In this document: positions 23,967 to 41,970 of the stretch, in pieces
How positions within the stretch are numbered: the stretch's first letter is position 1
How the letters are laid out: every line of letters starts with the position of its first letter
Source of the DNA: Ascaris suum
Lineage: Eukaryota; Nematoda; Chromadorea; Rhabditida; Ascarididae
Length of the DNA stretch: 64,000 nucleotides
Reading direction: 5' to 3'
Assembly: GCA_013433145.1 (NCBI GenBank)
Contig: CM024180.1
Location: forward strand, 5,026,001 to 5,090,000
The notes under the pieces: model-generated
What the model saw: the letters and a program-made list of their open reading frames with translations, nothing else
What the model was told of the DNA's origin: nothing
The model's database searches: none
Made by a program: the position numbers and the translations under genes

Positions 23967-24208
23967 GGGACAAAGACGTCAGGATACATCAGACAAAGAC
24001 GTCAGGGTACATCGGACGTCAGGATACATCGGACAAAACGTACGGGATACATCGGACAAAGACGTCAGGGATACATCAACAAAACGTCGGGATACATCGG
24101 ACAAAGACGTCAGGATACATCGGACAACGTCAGGATACATCGGACAAAACGTCGGGATACATCGGACAAAGACGTCAGGATACATCGGACAAAGACGTCA
24201 GGAACGTC
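23967..24208. repeat. Minisatellite, about 10 imperfect copies of a 19-23 bp unit
   Basis: The core is GACGTCAGGATACATCGGAC; copies differ mainly by loss of a short AAAG-type spacer, giving unequal unit lengths. Each full unit contains the palindrome GACGTC, part of the CRE/bZIP consensus. The array lies about 1.9 kb upstream of the szt2 start. It is open in several frames only because the unit lacks stops. Confidence 0.95.
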
Positions 24209-26307
24209 AAATTGTCGTTAATTAATCGCTATCATATGTCATCATATCCTATAAGGACTTATGAATGTGCATATCATGATGATGAAAATCATCATATCAA
24301 AGCAAAAGAATATTGCGTATTGAAGGCAAAACACTTCCGGTCACTTTCGTGACTAAAAAATACGGACTGCCATAGAACAAAGCCACATCAGTGTTGTCGT
24401 ATATTTTTTAACTACGGTCTGAGAGCATCTTCTTTAGTAATGGTTGTATTGCATAGAAAAGAGATTATTTCCACAATATAAATGTCCATGTATTCATTAC
24501 GATCAGAAACATCAGCAAATGGAATGTGCGATAATTTAGCATTAATTTAGGCCATCGCTGTACACAAGCGGAGAAGCCTTTTTTCTTTTTTGAAAACCGA
24601 GGAAATATTTTTTATGGATTCTAAAATTGTGCGAAATGGCCCCGCAGAGCTCATACTCTAGTCCAATCTTATTTTCGCTGGAACTCATCGTTAATTTTAT
24701 GAGCGCATTTTTAAAACCGATTCGGTTTTTTTTTTCCAATCGGAAATGCAGTCTATTTGTTACAAAATCAACTTAGTAACAAAAATACAGATTAATTTAT
24801 TAGATATTAGAAGTAACTTTGATTAATTACTAACTAACTAAAGTACATTTTAAATAGAATTCTATGCAGCACATTCAATTGATCAGACGTTCATCAGTAT
24901 TAAATAAATATGAACAACAAAATCCTCCACCGCTTGGACTACCACCATGAGGTGAATATCACGAAATTCACCACACCGAACAACTCTTATTTCATGGATT
25001 TCTTATCGTATGCCCAATAAACCCGTCTGTCAATAAATCTAATAGCGACATCCATCCAAGTCGACCGCTCCTATGCTCATTTCTCAGCATGAATTCGTTT
25101 CGTTTACGTCATGTGCACCCTGATATTTTTCTGTTCTTTTGATTGATATTGATATCGCTACTTCATTTTCACTTAATTTCTGTGGTCTTAACAAGGTATT
25201 TCTTTTCTCATCTTGCACAGAACAAGATTTCATTCTTCTGCTTCAAAAGTTCACCGAGATAAGAATATGTGGTCTAATTTTTGCTTAACGATTACGTGTT
25301 TGCTTGGACAATTTTTGGGATGTTCTTTTCTAGCGTTTGATACCCTGCAATCATAAACGGTGCATCGGGAAGGGCTTTAGAGACTACAGCCTTTTCTCTG
25401 GCAGATCATTCACTTACTGAATTTAACTCGAAAGTTGAGAGTATAAAATTTTGAGACACTGACTAAACGTTCTAAATAATGCACTTATTACTCTGACTTT
25501 GTTTTTCAGGTCAGATTTACTTTTTAAGTTGACGAAGTAAGTGAGCAGTATTGAGCACGATTGCAACACAAGTCGATGAGTTAAGAATTTTTGAGTTGCT
25601 GAATTAAAAATTTGAGAAAGTACCCTCTGTTTACAATAAGTCATGAGATTAGTGTTTCATCGTTTTCATATGAAAGAGAGGACTTTGAATTTCCCCCAGC
25701 GAGTTCACGGTTGCTTCCTCAGAAATTTTATACTTTTATGAAAGATCACTTTTCCACGTGAGACCAACTACACCTTCACTCGACCGATTAGATCGGGGAA
25801 ATAAAGGTAGAGCAGCTGTCGCATTAGAACAGGTAGAGAAGGATTTATTTGAACAGGTAGAGAAAGATGATCGACAAGAGTATTTGAAAATACTTTTGCT
25901 TACTGCCTAGACGTAAAAAGTAAATTTTCATATCCCTAGACACCGAGGGTAGCATTCGCCGGAATCCAGAAGCATAAGGCACCTTTCGAATATCACTTTC
26001 TTACAATTATCCTGAAGCCTTGGAAGATAAAACAAACTCAAAATCGCCGTCCCCACTTTAACCATCAACCATGTTCACCTAAACTTCGACAATTTAATAT
26101 GTCATTCCCACGCATGCTACAACAATGTCCAACATTCATATATGTTCATATTAGCACAGCAATGGCGTTGCGCCGTCTGAAGTCGAGTTTCGTTTCTACG
26201 TCCTTGCAGTCTCAACGTCCGATTATCAAAGAACAACAGAATTAGCGGATCACTGCCAGTATTTTTACGCTTTATACCGAAACTAAACGTAAAATAAGCA
26301 GTCAGTT
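24209..26307. other. Intergenic or 3'-flank sequence, no gene seen
   Basis: The sequence is AT-rich with scattered short open frames on both strands. None has paired splice sites or recognisable content. A 65-codon minus frame at 24542-24739 is open but unsupported. Confidence 0.4.
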
Positions 26308-26517
26308 TCAATGGTGCACTGAGTGAGTGATTTGCACAAAAACAATCCTCTTTCCTGAATGCTGTGACTTATTTATAAACGTTGCGAGATCACGACAACC
26401 TGTGGAAATATAGCATAGCGGGCAAAGCTTTAACTGTTGAACCATGTTCTGGATGTTCATCACAATGACTCCCAAAATTTGATTCATCTTTTCTCCGATA
26501 TGAAGGTTTGCTAGACT
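26308..26517 (-). CDS. Possible terminal exon of the 27-33 kb gene
   Basis: It is a 69-codon open segment with acceptor GAAATTAG at 26518 that ends in TGA. Entry in phase 0 matches the phase-0 donor of the exon at 27347. Its content (SLANLHIGEKMNQILGVIVM, then KLCPLCYISTGC) is unrecognised, and the acceptor is only fair. Confidence 0.3.
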   Translation of the reverse strand, partial: SLANLHIGEKMNQILGVIVMNIQNMVQQLKLCPLCYISTGCRDLATFINKSQHSGKRIVFVQITHSVHH

Positions 26518-27346
26518 CTAATTTCAAGCACATCAACATCAATGCAACCAATGAAGTATCACTTCATCATAGTGCCTAGTGACAGCAATTACCACTTTCT
26601 AACGGAATTATTGCGACTTGCAAGTAATTACTTGTGACATTGGGATAAAAACAGCCCCCTTCCCCCCTCCCCCCTCCTCCCCGTACCCGCTTTCACCCCA
26701 TCCCACCCAAGAATCATATAAACATTTAGATATGGTCGTTGAACAGTTTTAGGCCAGTTTTATTTTATAATATGCAAATTTCTCACGCATCTTCATTACT
26801 TAATGGCTGTTAAAAATTTGCATCTGTAATACCGAGATGATTTAGAGGCAATGTGAGCGAAGCTTGCTTTGATAGTTTATTTATACGCTGAGGGTGGCAT
26901 TGTGGCAAACAACGAAGCTGCACTGCATTCAAAGAGAATTACGGATTGGAACGCCACTATCGACACGTGATATAGGAGCGATCATTTGTTATTGATGTCA
27001 TATGTTCGGTGGGCCTTTCTTCGTTTGTTATTTTTGAGTAGGAGGCTTGTAAATTTTTTTGGGGGGGGGGGGAATGGTTTTCAAGGAATTCGCTTATGGA
27101 TCTTGCAAGATATGGAAGTTTTTCTCAGAAAATTCAGGTAAAAAGGAGAAGAATCCATAGAACGAAACTTTCCCACTCTCTCCACATCCTCTCTCGGGTT
27201 TAATTGCGAGAGAATACAAATATCAGAGGATGGGACTTCTACAAGATGAAAATGAGGGAAATTTTATGAATATATGTATGAGATTTGAAACAGCCACATT
27301 CTTCGAGTGATTAAAATCTTCTCTCATCGCTTCTTCTATCGCGTAC

Positions 27347-32948
<5,602 letters not shown>

Positions 32949-33441
32949 CTGTAAATGGATGACAGGCTGCAAATGCATCCAATATTTTGCACAGTGTCCG
33001 CTTACTGTGAACTTCACGACCAACTTCTCAAACGTCACGCATATCGTTGTCTAAATATCGTAAAGCCGTTGGACTCTAAATATTCGCTCTGAGTGTAGAC
33101 TGAATAGCAACCTGAATAACAACGGGGATGACAATAATAGACAAAACGACGAAAACAGTGGCAGTATTAGCAAATAAACCAAAACAACAACAGTAATGAC
33201 AACACAGATAAAATAACAACTTGAGCAATCGCTATGTTGATCCCTCATAGGAGGACACCAACCAAACCCAATGAATAAAAGTTTGCTTCCCCTCCCCTCC
33301 TCTCATATATGCCCTTTCTATTTCTGGTGTCGAGAAAATCCCATTTGCAAGAGAAGTAATCGAACCAAAAATTGCAAATTGTATTCTTCGATCCACACAA
33401 CATTAATGCACTGAGCGTTACCGAAATGCCTTCAGAGGCTT
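32949..33441. other. No gene seen; possible intron of the unrecognised gene
   Basis: The minus-strand gene may continue upstream through here, but I found no exon ending in the phase that exon a needs. Local purine-rich runs with ACAAC and AATAAC repeats occur at 33110-33230. Confidence 0.3.
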
Positions 33442-33860
33442 TTGCGACAGATTTTGGAATACTGCACTCACGTATTTTCCCCTTATTTGGTTTCTGATAT
33501 CAGGTTACTAGAGAATATCCAGAAACACTTCACCTGCATTGCTTCCCGGAAAATTTATCGTAGTGCGTATCGGCCTAATTACACTGCCAAGCTAAAAATT
33601 TTCAACCTGGAATCAATGGAATATCTTGGGCTCAATCCTGACATGATTTTTTTGCTGTAAAATAGTGTATGACTTTTCCGATATCCCGCTGTCGAAAATA
33701 TTTTTTGCCCCTGGCCGTAGTCGACGCACGCATCAGTTTCAGCTCGCAATCGTGCAGTAAAGCCTTATTTTGCATAGATTCCAGTTTCACGCTGTATGAT
33801 TCTGCAATCTGCTTCTCGCCAATATCGTTGGTGCATACGTTCCTTCAGTTTTTAATCCGT
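33442..33860 (+). mobile_element. Decayed LINE (non-LTR retrotransposon) reverse-transcriptase tail
   Basis: The frame from 33442 reads LEYCTHVFSPYLVSDIRLLE and FTCIASRKIYR, then RPNYTAKLKIFNLESMEYLG. This is the typical segment after the catalytic domain in CR1/RTE/Jockey-type elements. After a frame change near 33660, the C-terminal FF..RV...WN.LP..VV.A.SV.F signature survives in degraded form, with a stop. No 5' part, poly(A) tail or target duplication was identified. Confidence 0.75.
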
Positions 33861-34506
33861 TTCGTCCGACGCACTATTGCTGCTCTTAGGTATTAAACGT
33901 CTGGGCGTTACCTTCGGCTTTGCGAACGTTTTGCTCGTTTTTGTTCTTCACGCTCATATGCTCTTGTATGTTCCACCTCAGGGCATTAAAATAAATAAAC
34001 AAATAATAAACGTGTATGATGTTGAAAATATCGGCAAATACTTCATCCGCATATGCGTGCTGCAATGTTAATATGAAGGTAATTGTGATGAGACAATTGA
34101 TTTTAAAAAAATCAAAAATCATCTGTTCAAATTTTTAGATTCTGAATTTGAAAGTTCTTTTTTTAAACGCTTCAAAAATTAAAAAAAAAAAATGAATATT
34201 TCTCTCTAGAAATGAGTTGATCATATTTCTTCGTCGTATCGAACGGCTGCATATTCAATAATGGAAATATTAGAATTTCTTTACTTGAATAGAAAAATTG
34301 TGTGGGAATTTTTTTCCAAAAAGGGCTATCGGAAACCACGAAATGATCGTAGTATAAGCGGAATCTTTATGCAATTCCAGCTATTTTTATTTGATGTACA
34401 CCGAAGCCACCAAGACGGGAAGCCAGGAATTGTACCTCGAAATATAAGCACACTTCATGTATACACCGAAGCCGGGAGAGGTGAATCATTTCAAAAAACG
34501 CCAGGA

Positions 34507-34978
34507 ATGAACGTTTACTTGGTGGTCGCTTTACGGTGTACTGCAGTCATGATGATGATTGCATGCATAAGGACAAAAGTCGGTTGCGTAGATCACGCTG
34601 TGGGAGTCCGTGAAAAGATTTGCGCTGCAATCCATTCACTTCAAAGGAATACAGCCGCCCAGGTGAGGATGCATATTTTTTCCATACTAGTATCCAATTG
34701 AAGCGAAATGCCGCATTGCAATATGCTGCACTGAGCGCAATCCTCTTACGCAATCCCACCTCTTCATCTCTCTACCTCTCTCTTTCTTCATCTTACAGCC
34801 GCCTCTACAAACGTTCCGATTAATCTACGAAGTGGTTGCATCGTGACGATGAAAATTGATTTGTTTATCTTGTGGAAAGTATGTGAACCTCACCTGTTGA
34901 TCGATTTCTGTTATTTAGCTTCAGCTGGTTGTTCACGCAATCAAGCAACAGAAGCACCATTGCAGCGAAAAATACTAG
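34507..34978 (+). CDS. Possible two-exon gene for a 69-residue secreted peptide
   Basis: Exon 1 (34507-34662) starts MNVYLVVALRCTAVMMMIAC, a hydrophobic signal-like stretch broken by one Arg, and runs to a good donor CAG|GTGAGG. Exon 2 (34925-34978), after the acceptor TATTTAGCTTCAG, continues in phase 0 with LVVHAIKQQKHHCSEKY and a stop. The mature part would have three Cys at the positions VGC, KIC and HHC. An alternative 21-nt exon at 35053-35073 also fits in phase. The frame is open upstream of the chosen ATG, so the start is uncertain. I recognise no family. Confidence 0.3.
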
Positions 34979-37900
34979 CTTGAAGTCGAGCTAGAGATGT
35001 CAACCGGAGGGCTTTGAAGCACTTCATTTTATACAGCAGTTTATGTTCTCAGAATGCCTCAAAAATCTTGCAGGTAAGCATAAATTACCCGGGAAGGTAA
35101 AGCCCATTATAAAAGGATAATGGTAAACGTGTTGCAACAATGCGCTTTCGACTTGTTGCAACAGGCAGTCAAAAACTATGAGCACAACAAATCGCGTTAA
35201 CAACTTTTATTTTATGAGCACAATAACTAGTTTACATGGGCGAAAGTCAAAACTCTGAAATTTATAGCTTTGAGGGATTTCCGTTCAGATAGCATCATAT
35301 TCTAGCTGCCGAAGTCAACGGAGTCCCCAACATGCTATAAATGCAAAACATATATAATTGATATTCAATGAATTTCCGCTAAAAGTTGTGTAAAATATTC
35401 AAAATTTCTTACGATTTACTTCCCAATAAGTCAATGAGAGGCAGATTTGTGGATTCAATTATAATCTTTATATTGTTTTCGATATTGAATTGAAGCCATC
35501 TTTAAATCCGTACTATATACCCGCTATATATCTTTGTTATTTACCTCTTATAAATTTTTTATAACTTAAGTCCATATCGTTATAACCAATTTTATATCCT
35601 TTTTTTTGCAGTGTAATATCATTCCCGCTAGAAACTGTATGTTAAAACGATCATATGTGCGCATGCGTCATTTTCACGTTCATTTATGGAATTGTTTTGT
35701 CGCCATTTTGCATTAATTACCTCAAATGACTCATCACGAATTGCCGTTTAGCACAATGAGCGTTGCGTGTTCATCACGGCTGGATATCTATTGAGGACAT
35801 ATCGTCACAATAGCGGTACTCTTCTTATTTTGATTTAGACAATTCAAATATTTCCATTAGACCGTACATAATTGGATTCACACTATTTTTTCCTCACTAT
35901 TTCAAAGAAAATACCGAACATTATTACGCGACTCAATCTATACGCATCAATAATCACAGAAACTCGCCGTAATTGTTTTGTCTACTATTTCGAAAGTATT
36001 ATGCAATATTTTCTGGAAATGTTGTAAACGATCACTGAAGTTGAAATTTTCAAAGGAAAGCTGCAACCAACTGATATTCAGCATGTATCACACAAATAGC
36101 TACCTTATTAGTAACGCTGCTAAGTAAACGTGTAGAGGGGGGGGGGGGGGTGGGGGTGGTTAAGTGGGAATCCCTCACTCTATGTTGTCTAACGTCTTCC
36201 ATTGTTCAGTAGTTCTCTTGCTTATACTGAAATTACAAAATGTTACTTTAAACAGTTACTGTTTTTCGTCTACCACTATGATGCTCAAAATTGTTAATAT
36301 CATTTGGTCGACTTCTATCGTTGGATTGATAGAAAGTCGCATTTTTTCTGGATTTCTTCCGAAATTTCGAATTTTTAGTGCTCTCTCAAATGGTATAAAC
36401 GTTTAAATCTTTATTAATCATAAATTTTTTGAGCACCAAATTTTTACATTCATCAAAACTCAAGCTAAAATCATGATCGCTCAATTAGGAGAGAAATTTT
36501 ACGTTCATTTTCCTTCAAGAGCAACGATTGCTTCATTAGAGGAAATGAATGGCTTAAAGGTGAATAGTTTCCGCTAAAATTCTTCAATAATGGATCGATT
36601 CATTCCTTTGCACTGCAAAAATTGAGAAGCGTTCCGAGGTTCAACCATTTGCAATATTACTTTAGATAAGCGACATCCTAATCGTTTACAAGGATACTTC
36701 ATGTGAAAGGTGCAATTTGTGCTGTAGCGCCAACATAACGTCAATTCTATGTCAGTTATAGCGTCAATTCGTATCATCAGTTCTATACTCAAATGTATAA
36801 AGCCAATTGATAAGAACTAATCAAAAAAAAAAAGTTTGCATCAATGCTGAAATAAATAAATAAAGTTTATTCATTCAAAATATGGGTGACGGGTTTAGCA
36901 GTACGTCCACAAATTGCTAGAAAAACATTGCAACGAATTCATTAGGCCAGTACTAATAATGGGACGTGAATTATGGTCGGTCTTCATTGTTCGACTGGTC
37001 GAATATATTAATCCTCTAGGCCCGAATTTTTTACATTCTTCGCTAGTAACTTATTACAATATTTTCTCAAGGTATACATGCCAAACGGAAAATTGTAAAA
37101 CTCGACTCTTTTATTCAGTCTCGAATAGATTCGATGGGTCGAACAATAAAGTTTCGTCCTATGGAGTTTTATTGCTTGTACGCATATTGTTTCGTTCGAT
37201 TCGGTTGACAGCGGATCATAAATCAACGAAATTAGACATTGACACCGTTAATTGATGCATATATTGTCGATACACCGATTTATTATTATAATCTCAATGA
37301 GCGCATAGAATTGTTGTAAAAAGTATTGAGCTGAATTTCGATGAATTCCGATTGCTTAAATAATCAAAAGAGACATTTATATTTCCACGTAAGAATTATT
37401 TAATTTATCAAATTTATAATGAATGATGAATTTTTGAAAATCTACAAAATATTTGGAAATCGATTAAAAAAATAAAAATTCCCGAATCGGTATTTGATTT
37501 CTTTTACCAACCATTTGATATAGAGTCTTTAGCAGAGAAATGAATGAATACTTTAGACAAGTTTTACAACAAAACAGAACGACTGTCGCGAAAATTTGCA
37601 AATTTTCATAAAGTTCCTACCAGCTGCTGAAAAATATGCGAAAACTACGAGGTATTATTAATAATGAATTGCATTCTTTCATTTATATATAAAGAAAGTG
37701 TTTTCCATTGTGCACACATCTTAATTGCAATACAAACGGCTTTTATTATAGGACCTCCTAATAGAGGACTATAAAATGATGTCAGGTATGGCAGTACAGG
37801 AAGGTGCCTAATTCAAAAATCTCAATTTCCGTTCAGAAACTCCTGATGTTCATTTCGCTCAATGATTACTATAAAATTGCATTGCACTGTATGGCTCGAT

Positions 37901-40900
37901 CGCACTTGGCATACTTCACAGATCGCAATTTGCCCAGCGCTGTCGATCATCTCGGAAAACTGCCATATTTAGCAAATATTGGACATGTGCTCCAATGAGA
38001 TCTAGTAAGGTCAAGCTTACCTATCGGCATATGAAGTTTTTTTCAAAGGTATCTGAGGCTGACAGTCGTTCTATTAATAACTACACTCATATAGTAGTAC
38101 ATCAGAATAGAACTAGATTCGTTCCCTATCGCCATCAATGTGTATCATTTGATGTCAAAGCGGAAATAATGTTGTATGGAACTACCAAAACGGCTAAACG
38201 GGGTTTGGTTGAATTAGTTGGTGTGAATGATGGCAGGCTGGTTAAGTGAAAGTTCATCATCGCTAATTCGTTATAATGCGATCTTCAACGCTAATCCATC
38301 GGTGTTAATCCTTGTGTATTGCTCAGCAGGGTATCATTGTGCACTCAGCAACGCTCTTAGCCCTCATAGAGATGTTTACTCAAACCAACAAATGGCGCAC
38401 TAACTCCATAATAAGCATGGTATTTGGTCTGACGTTTCGCCGATTGATGTAGAGACCAGCATAAATATTATGGAGTATTGCTTACGAGGTATTTGAGGCC
38501 TAAAAGCTTGGATCTGCGACGATAACCAGCATCTGTACTTTCTATATGAATGTTTGTCCTCATATAAATTTGCTCAGATGCATTGTAAGTAAAACTGACC
38601 TCGTGAACACCTTTTGATTGGCAATCATTTTTAATTTCATGTGGCCAGAGTTACATACAAACCTCTTATATATAAGCGCGAATAGTTTTACACCAGTGGT
38701 ATTAAGGAAGTGAATTTGTTTCATATTTTTCCAGCGTTCATTTAAGAGTTATTTTGGTCGAGTATTTTTCAGTACATTAAAGGGTAAGGATTCATAAAGG
38801 TGACCAATGACCATGAGCATTGTTGGTGACCGGAAACAAACTGAACTTCCTAATTATTTCTTCTGTAAATGCGAGATCGCGCATATAGGAGAGGTGCGAA
38901 ATTTCTCGCCGATCTGAGTCGTCGCCGTTTCACTTGAGCGGCAAATTTGTTGAAGAAATGCTTGTTTCCCAGAGCTGGGTCGCTATCACGTTTGATACAT
39001 TAGGAGCGAAAGTGTATCAAAGAAAGAAAATATTTCAATTAAATCATATTATTTAGCTTTTAGCGGTATTATTTGATACAGTTTAGACGAGTGGAATTGC
39101 TAATTACATGAAAAATAATAGCGAATTTTCTAATCATCGAGCCAACAAATGTTACATGTCGATTAGAGTTTCATTTTCAATGACACAAAAATGCCAGGTT
39201 TCTTCTCTCTATACGGCAAGTGCTTGCTTTCTTAAAAGGAGTCTTCATAAATCTATTCCAACTTTGCTATAATCGTCTAAAGTGAAAAATGAATGACATG
39301 CAACCGATATCAAGTACCATCTTCATATTCAACAGCTTACCGAGTGTTCCGTGAAAAGTGGCGATCGTCCGTCTATCCAACAGCGTCGAAACAATAGAGA
39401 TTAGATGTTGCGTGTGAAATGATCATAGCATTTTGCATCCTATGTCGCAACAATTACATCATTGTTCGTAGACAGGAATCGACTTTTCACATTGGTGAAC
39501 AACACTGTCATTTGAATGAAATTTCATGCACTCAAGTTGAAATTCGAATATACCAACATGCCCAAAGACGGGTATAACGTTCATTATATAGACTTACTGA
39601 CCATTAGTCTGTTGCCAGTCGGTTACGGATGCATTTTATTGTTGATAGTACAGATCTTCCATTTAAATATAAACCGGGTCAATTTAACCACGCAAAAATT
39701 TCATCAAATCAACTAAAAACAGTATGGAGAAGAAATTGTTTCATGGCAGTCTTTAAATGGGCGGCCTTAAAAGCTCCTAACTTCCTGGTATCAGGCCTCA
39801 CCTCAGGTGTGTTTGTGACGTCGTTAGAGAATAAGAAAGAAAAGCCAAAGAAAGGGTGATGATTTATTACCGCGGTTCAAGCGGATGCATCCCACCTAGC
39901 ACAACAATTAGTATCACAACGTGCAGTTATTATTCACACTCTGCAAAACATTAATAAAGCTATTTTAGCCTCATAACTTAGAAAATATTACTCCTTAATC
40001 AAATATAAAGTATAATCAGAAACATGAATGATAGTGCACCAACATAAACATATTTTTTAATTCCACTACTCTATTGCACCAATATTCAAAAGTAGTTTAC
40101 GAATGATTCAACGATCATTTCCAATGTAATCAAAGCGGTTCTATAAATATCGAACTAAAAATTCCCCTCTTGTGAAATTTAAAAAAAAACTTCCAATTTA
40201 AAAAACGAACCTAACTAACTACTTGAAAAGATATACTGAGCTAATTGATGCATTGAAAGAGATTTGAAACTGTACAGAAATAGTTATATGCATGTGGACT
40301 TGCACGTATGAATCTGAATCCATATATAAATTTGTTATTTTATATATTTAAGACAAATTCTTGAAGCGCATATTAAAAACAAACATCGTTTATCAACTTC
40401 TCTGAGTTTGTGTGCAAGAAACATCGTTGACTAAGCGATTTCTTTGCTTAGAATTTAAGTTCTAGACATCGGCGCAATCATTTCCGAAGTTTTCAGTCCA
40501 TGGAAGACGCTTAGATACGGAATGCAGCACTGTAAAACGAAAGAGTAAAGCAGTAAGTAGTAGCACTGAAAGAGAAATATATTTTTGAACTAATACAAGA
40601 GATAATCGTATATGCAAATGTGGATTTCTTTTCAATAAGTGACATTTATTATTGATACTGCACAATTGAATTTAACCATCGATTATTTATCGTCGGACAC
40701 TATTTTAGAGGGTCAAAAATTTGAAGATAATTTAATAGATGCATTTGAACTTTGCGATAGATATGAGTTGAATGAACGCATAACGCGACAATTAGATTGC
40801 CTTGAGTAGGGCAATGTCAGAGTGAAGAATAGAAATTTTTCGAGAAGAAAATTTCATCCAATGAGAGAATAATTGTTTCATTGCATTCATGCATCGATCA

Positions 40901-41809
40901 CCATTCATAATAAAACTTTTATTACGGCTTAAATTATGATCAATTATCGCCCACTATGCACACATAAAATGAGTGTACTTGACATGATATGAGCGCAAAA
41001 GATGCATAAACGACAGACACAGACACAGACGACTTGAAGCGAGAACAATAAGCGTTTGACGCAACATTATCGTGTAGGAATTTGAAATAGGTAAATAGCG
41101 TTAGATTTCTCACTTTTATGATTTTTTATATGATAGCAGTGTTTCTAGTCAACACCGGAAACGTTTTATGAAAACTTTGCTCCTTTTTTTGAATCCTATG
41201 TATTAAGTTGGAAAGTTTTTAGTCGGAATTTTGTGCTTTTTTATTTGATGCCTCTGGTCAAGTGATTGGTTCAACGAGAGCTGATGCTGCTTAATGTTTC
41301 GTGCTGATAAAATACTTTCTCTTCAATTTATGTGCCATCGAGAACCCTCTACTGGTCCTCTGATATGAGAAATATTCCGATGTGTAGGGAAATTATCGTT
41401 TCTTGGATGTTGAATATTTCAGTGCAAAAAAAAAAATTCAGTGATGCGAATTGTTGCTGAAAGCTCTATTGCATCTCAAATAATATCGCTGCTGTTATTA
41501 TTATATTATTGTTGTGTTATTTTATTATATACGTTGCTAAACGAAAACCATATTACTCACTAATATATCAGTTCATCATTATAGGTGTCACTTTGGTCAG
41601 ATGGTAAGGTACTGCGTTGTTGCCATCAGGAAAACTCTCACGGAGAACTGCAACGCTTCTTTTAAAATATTCTTTGTTGTGAGATATTAGCAGAGTGTGC
41701 TGAAATTTGGCGAATTATTCAGTTTTCTCATACCTGACAAAATGCGCTTTATCTACAATCTCTTATGTTTTGTTCGTCTCTGAATGACAATAATGAGCTC
41801 TCACTCATG

Positions 41810-41970
<161 letters not shown>

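Noticed and set aside
23967..24208. CRISPR-like array
   Set aside because: Units are contiguous tandem copies of variable length without unique spacers, in a eukaryotic sequence.
23649..24221. 190-codon plus-strand open frame and a 68-codon minus frame over the minisatellite
   Set aside because: They are open only because the repeat unit lacks stops in those frames; repeat-length changes would shift frame and there is no family content.
34261..34701. 146-codon single-exon plus-strand gene
   Set aside because: Only the part from 34507 to a clear donor looks plausible; the upstream part is low in coding character and the downstream part is intronic.
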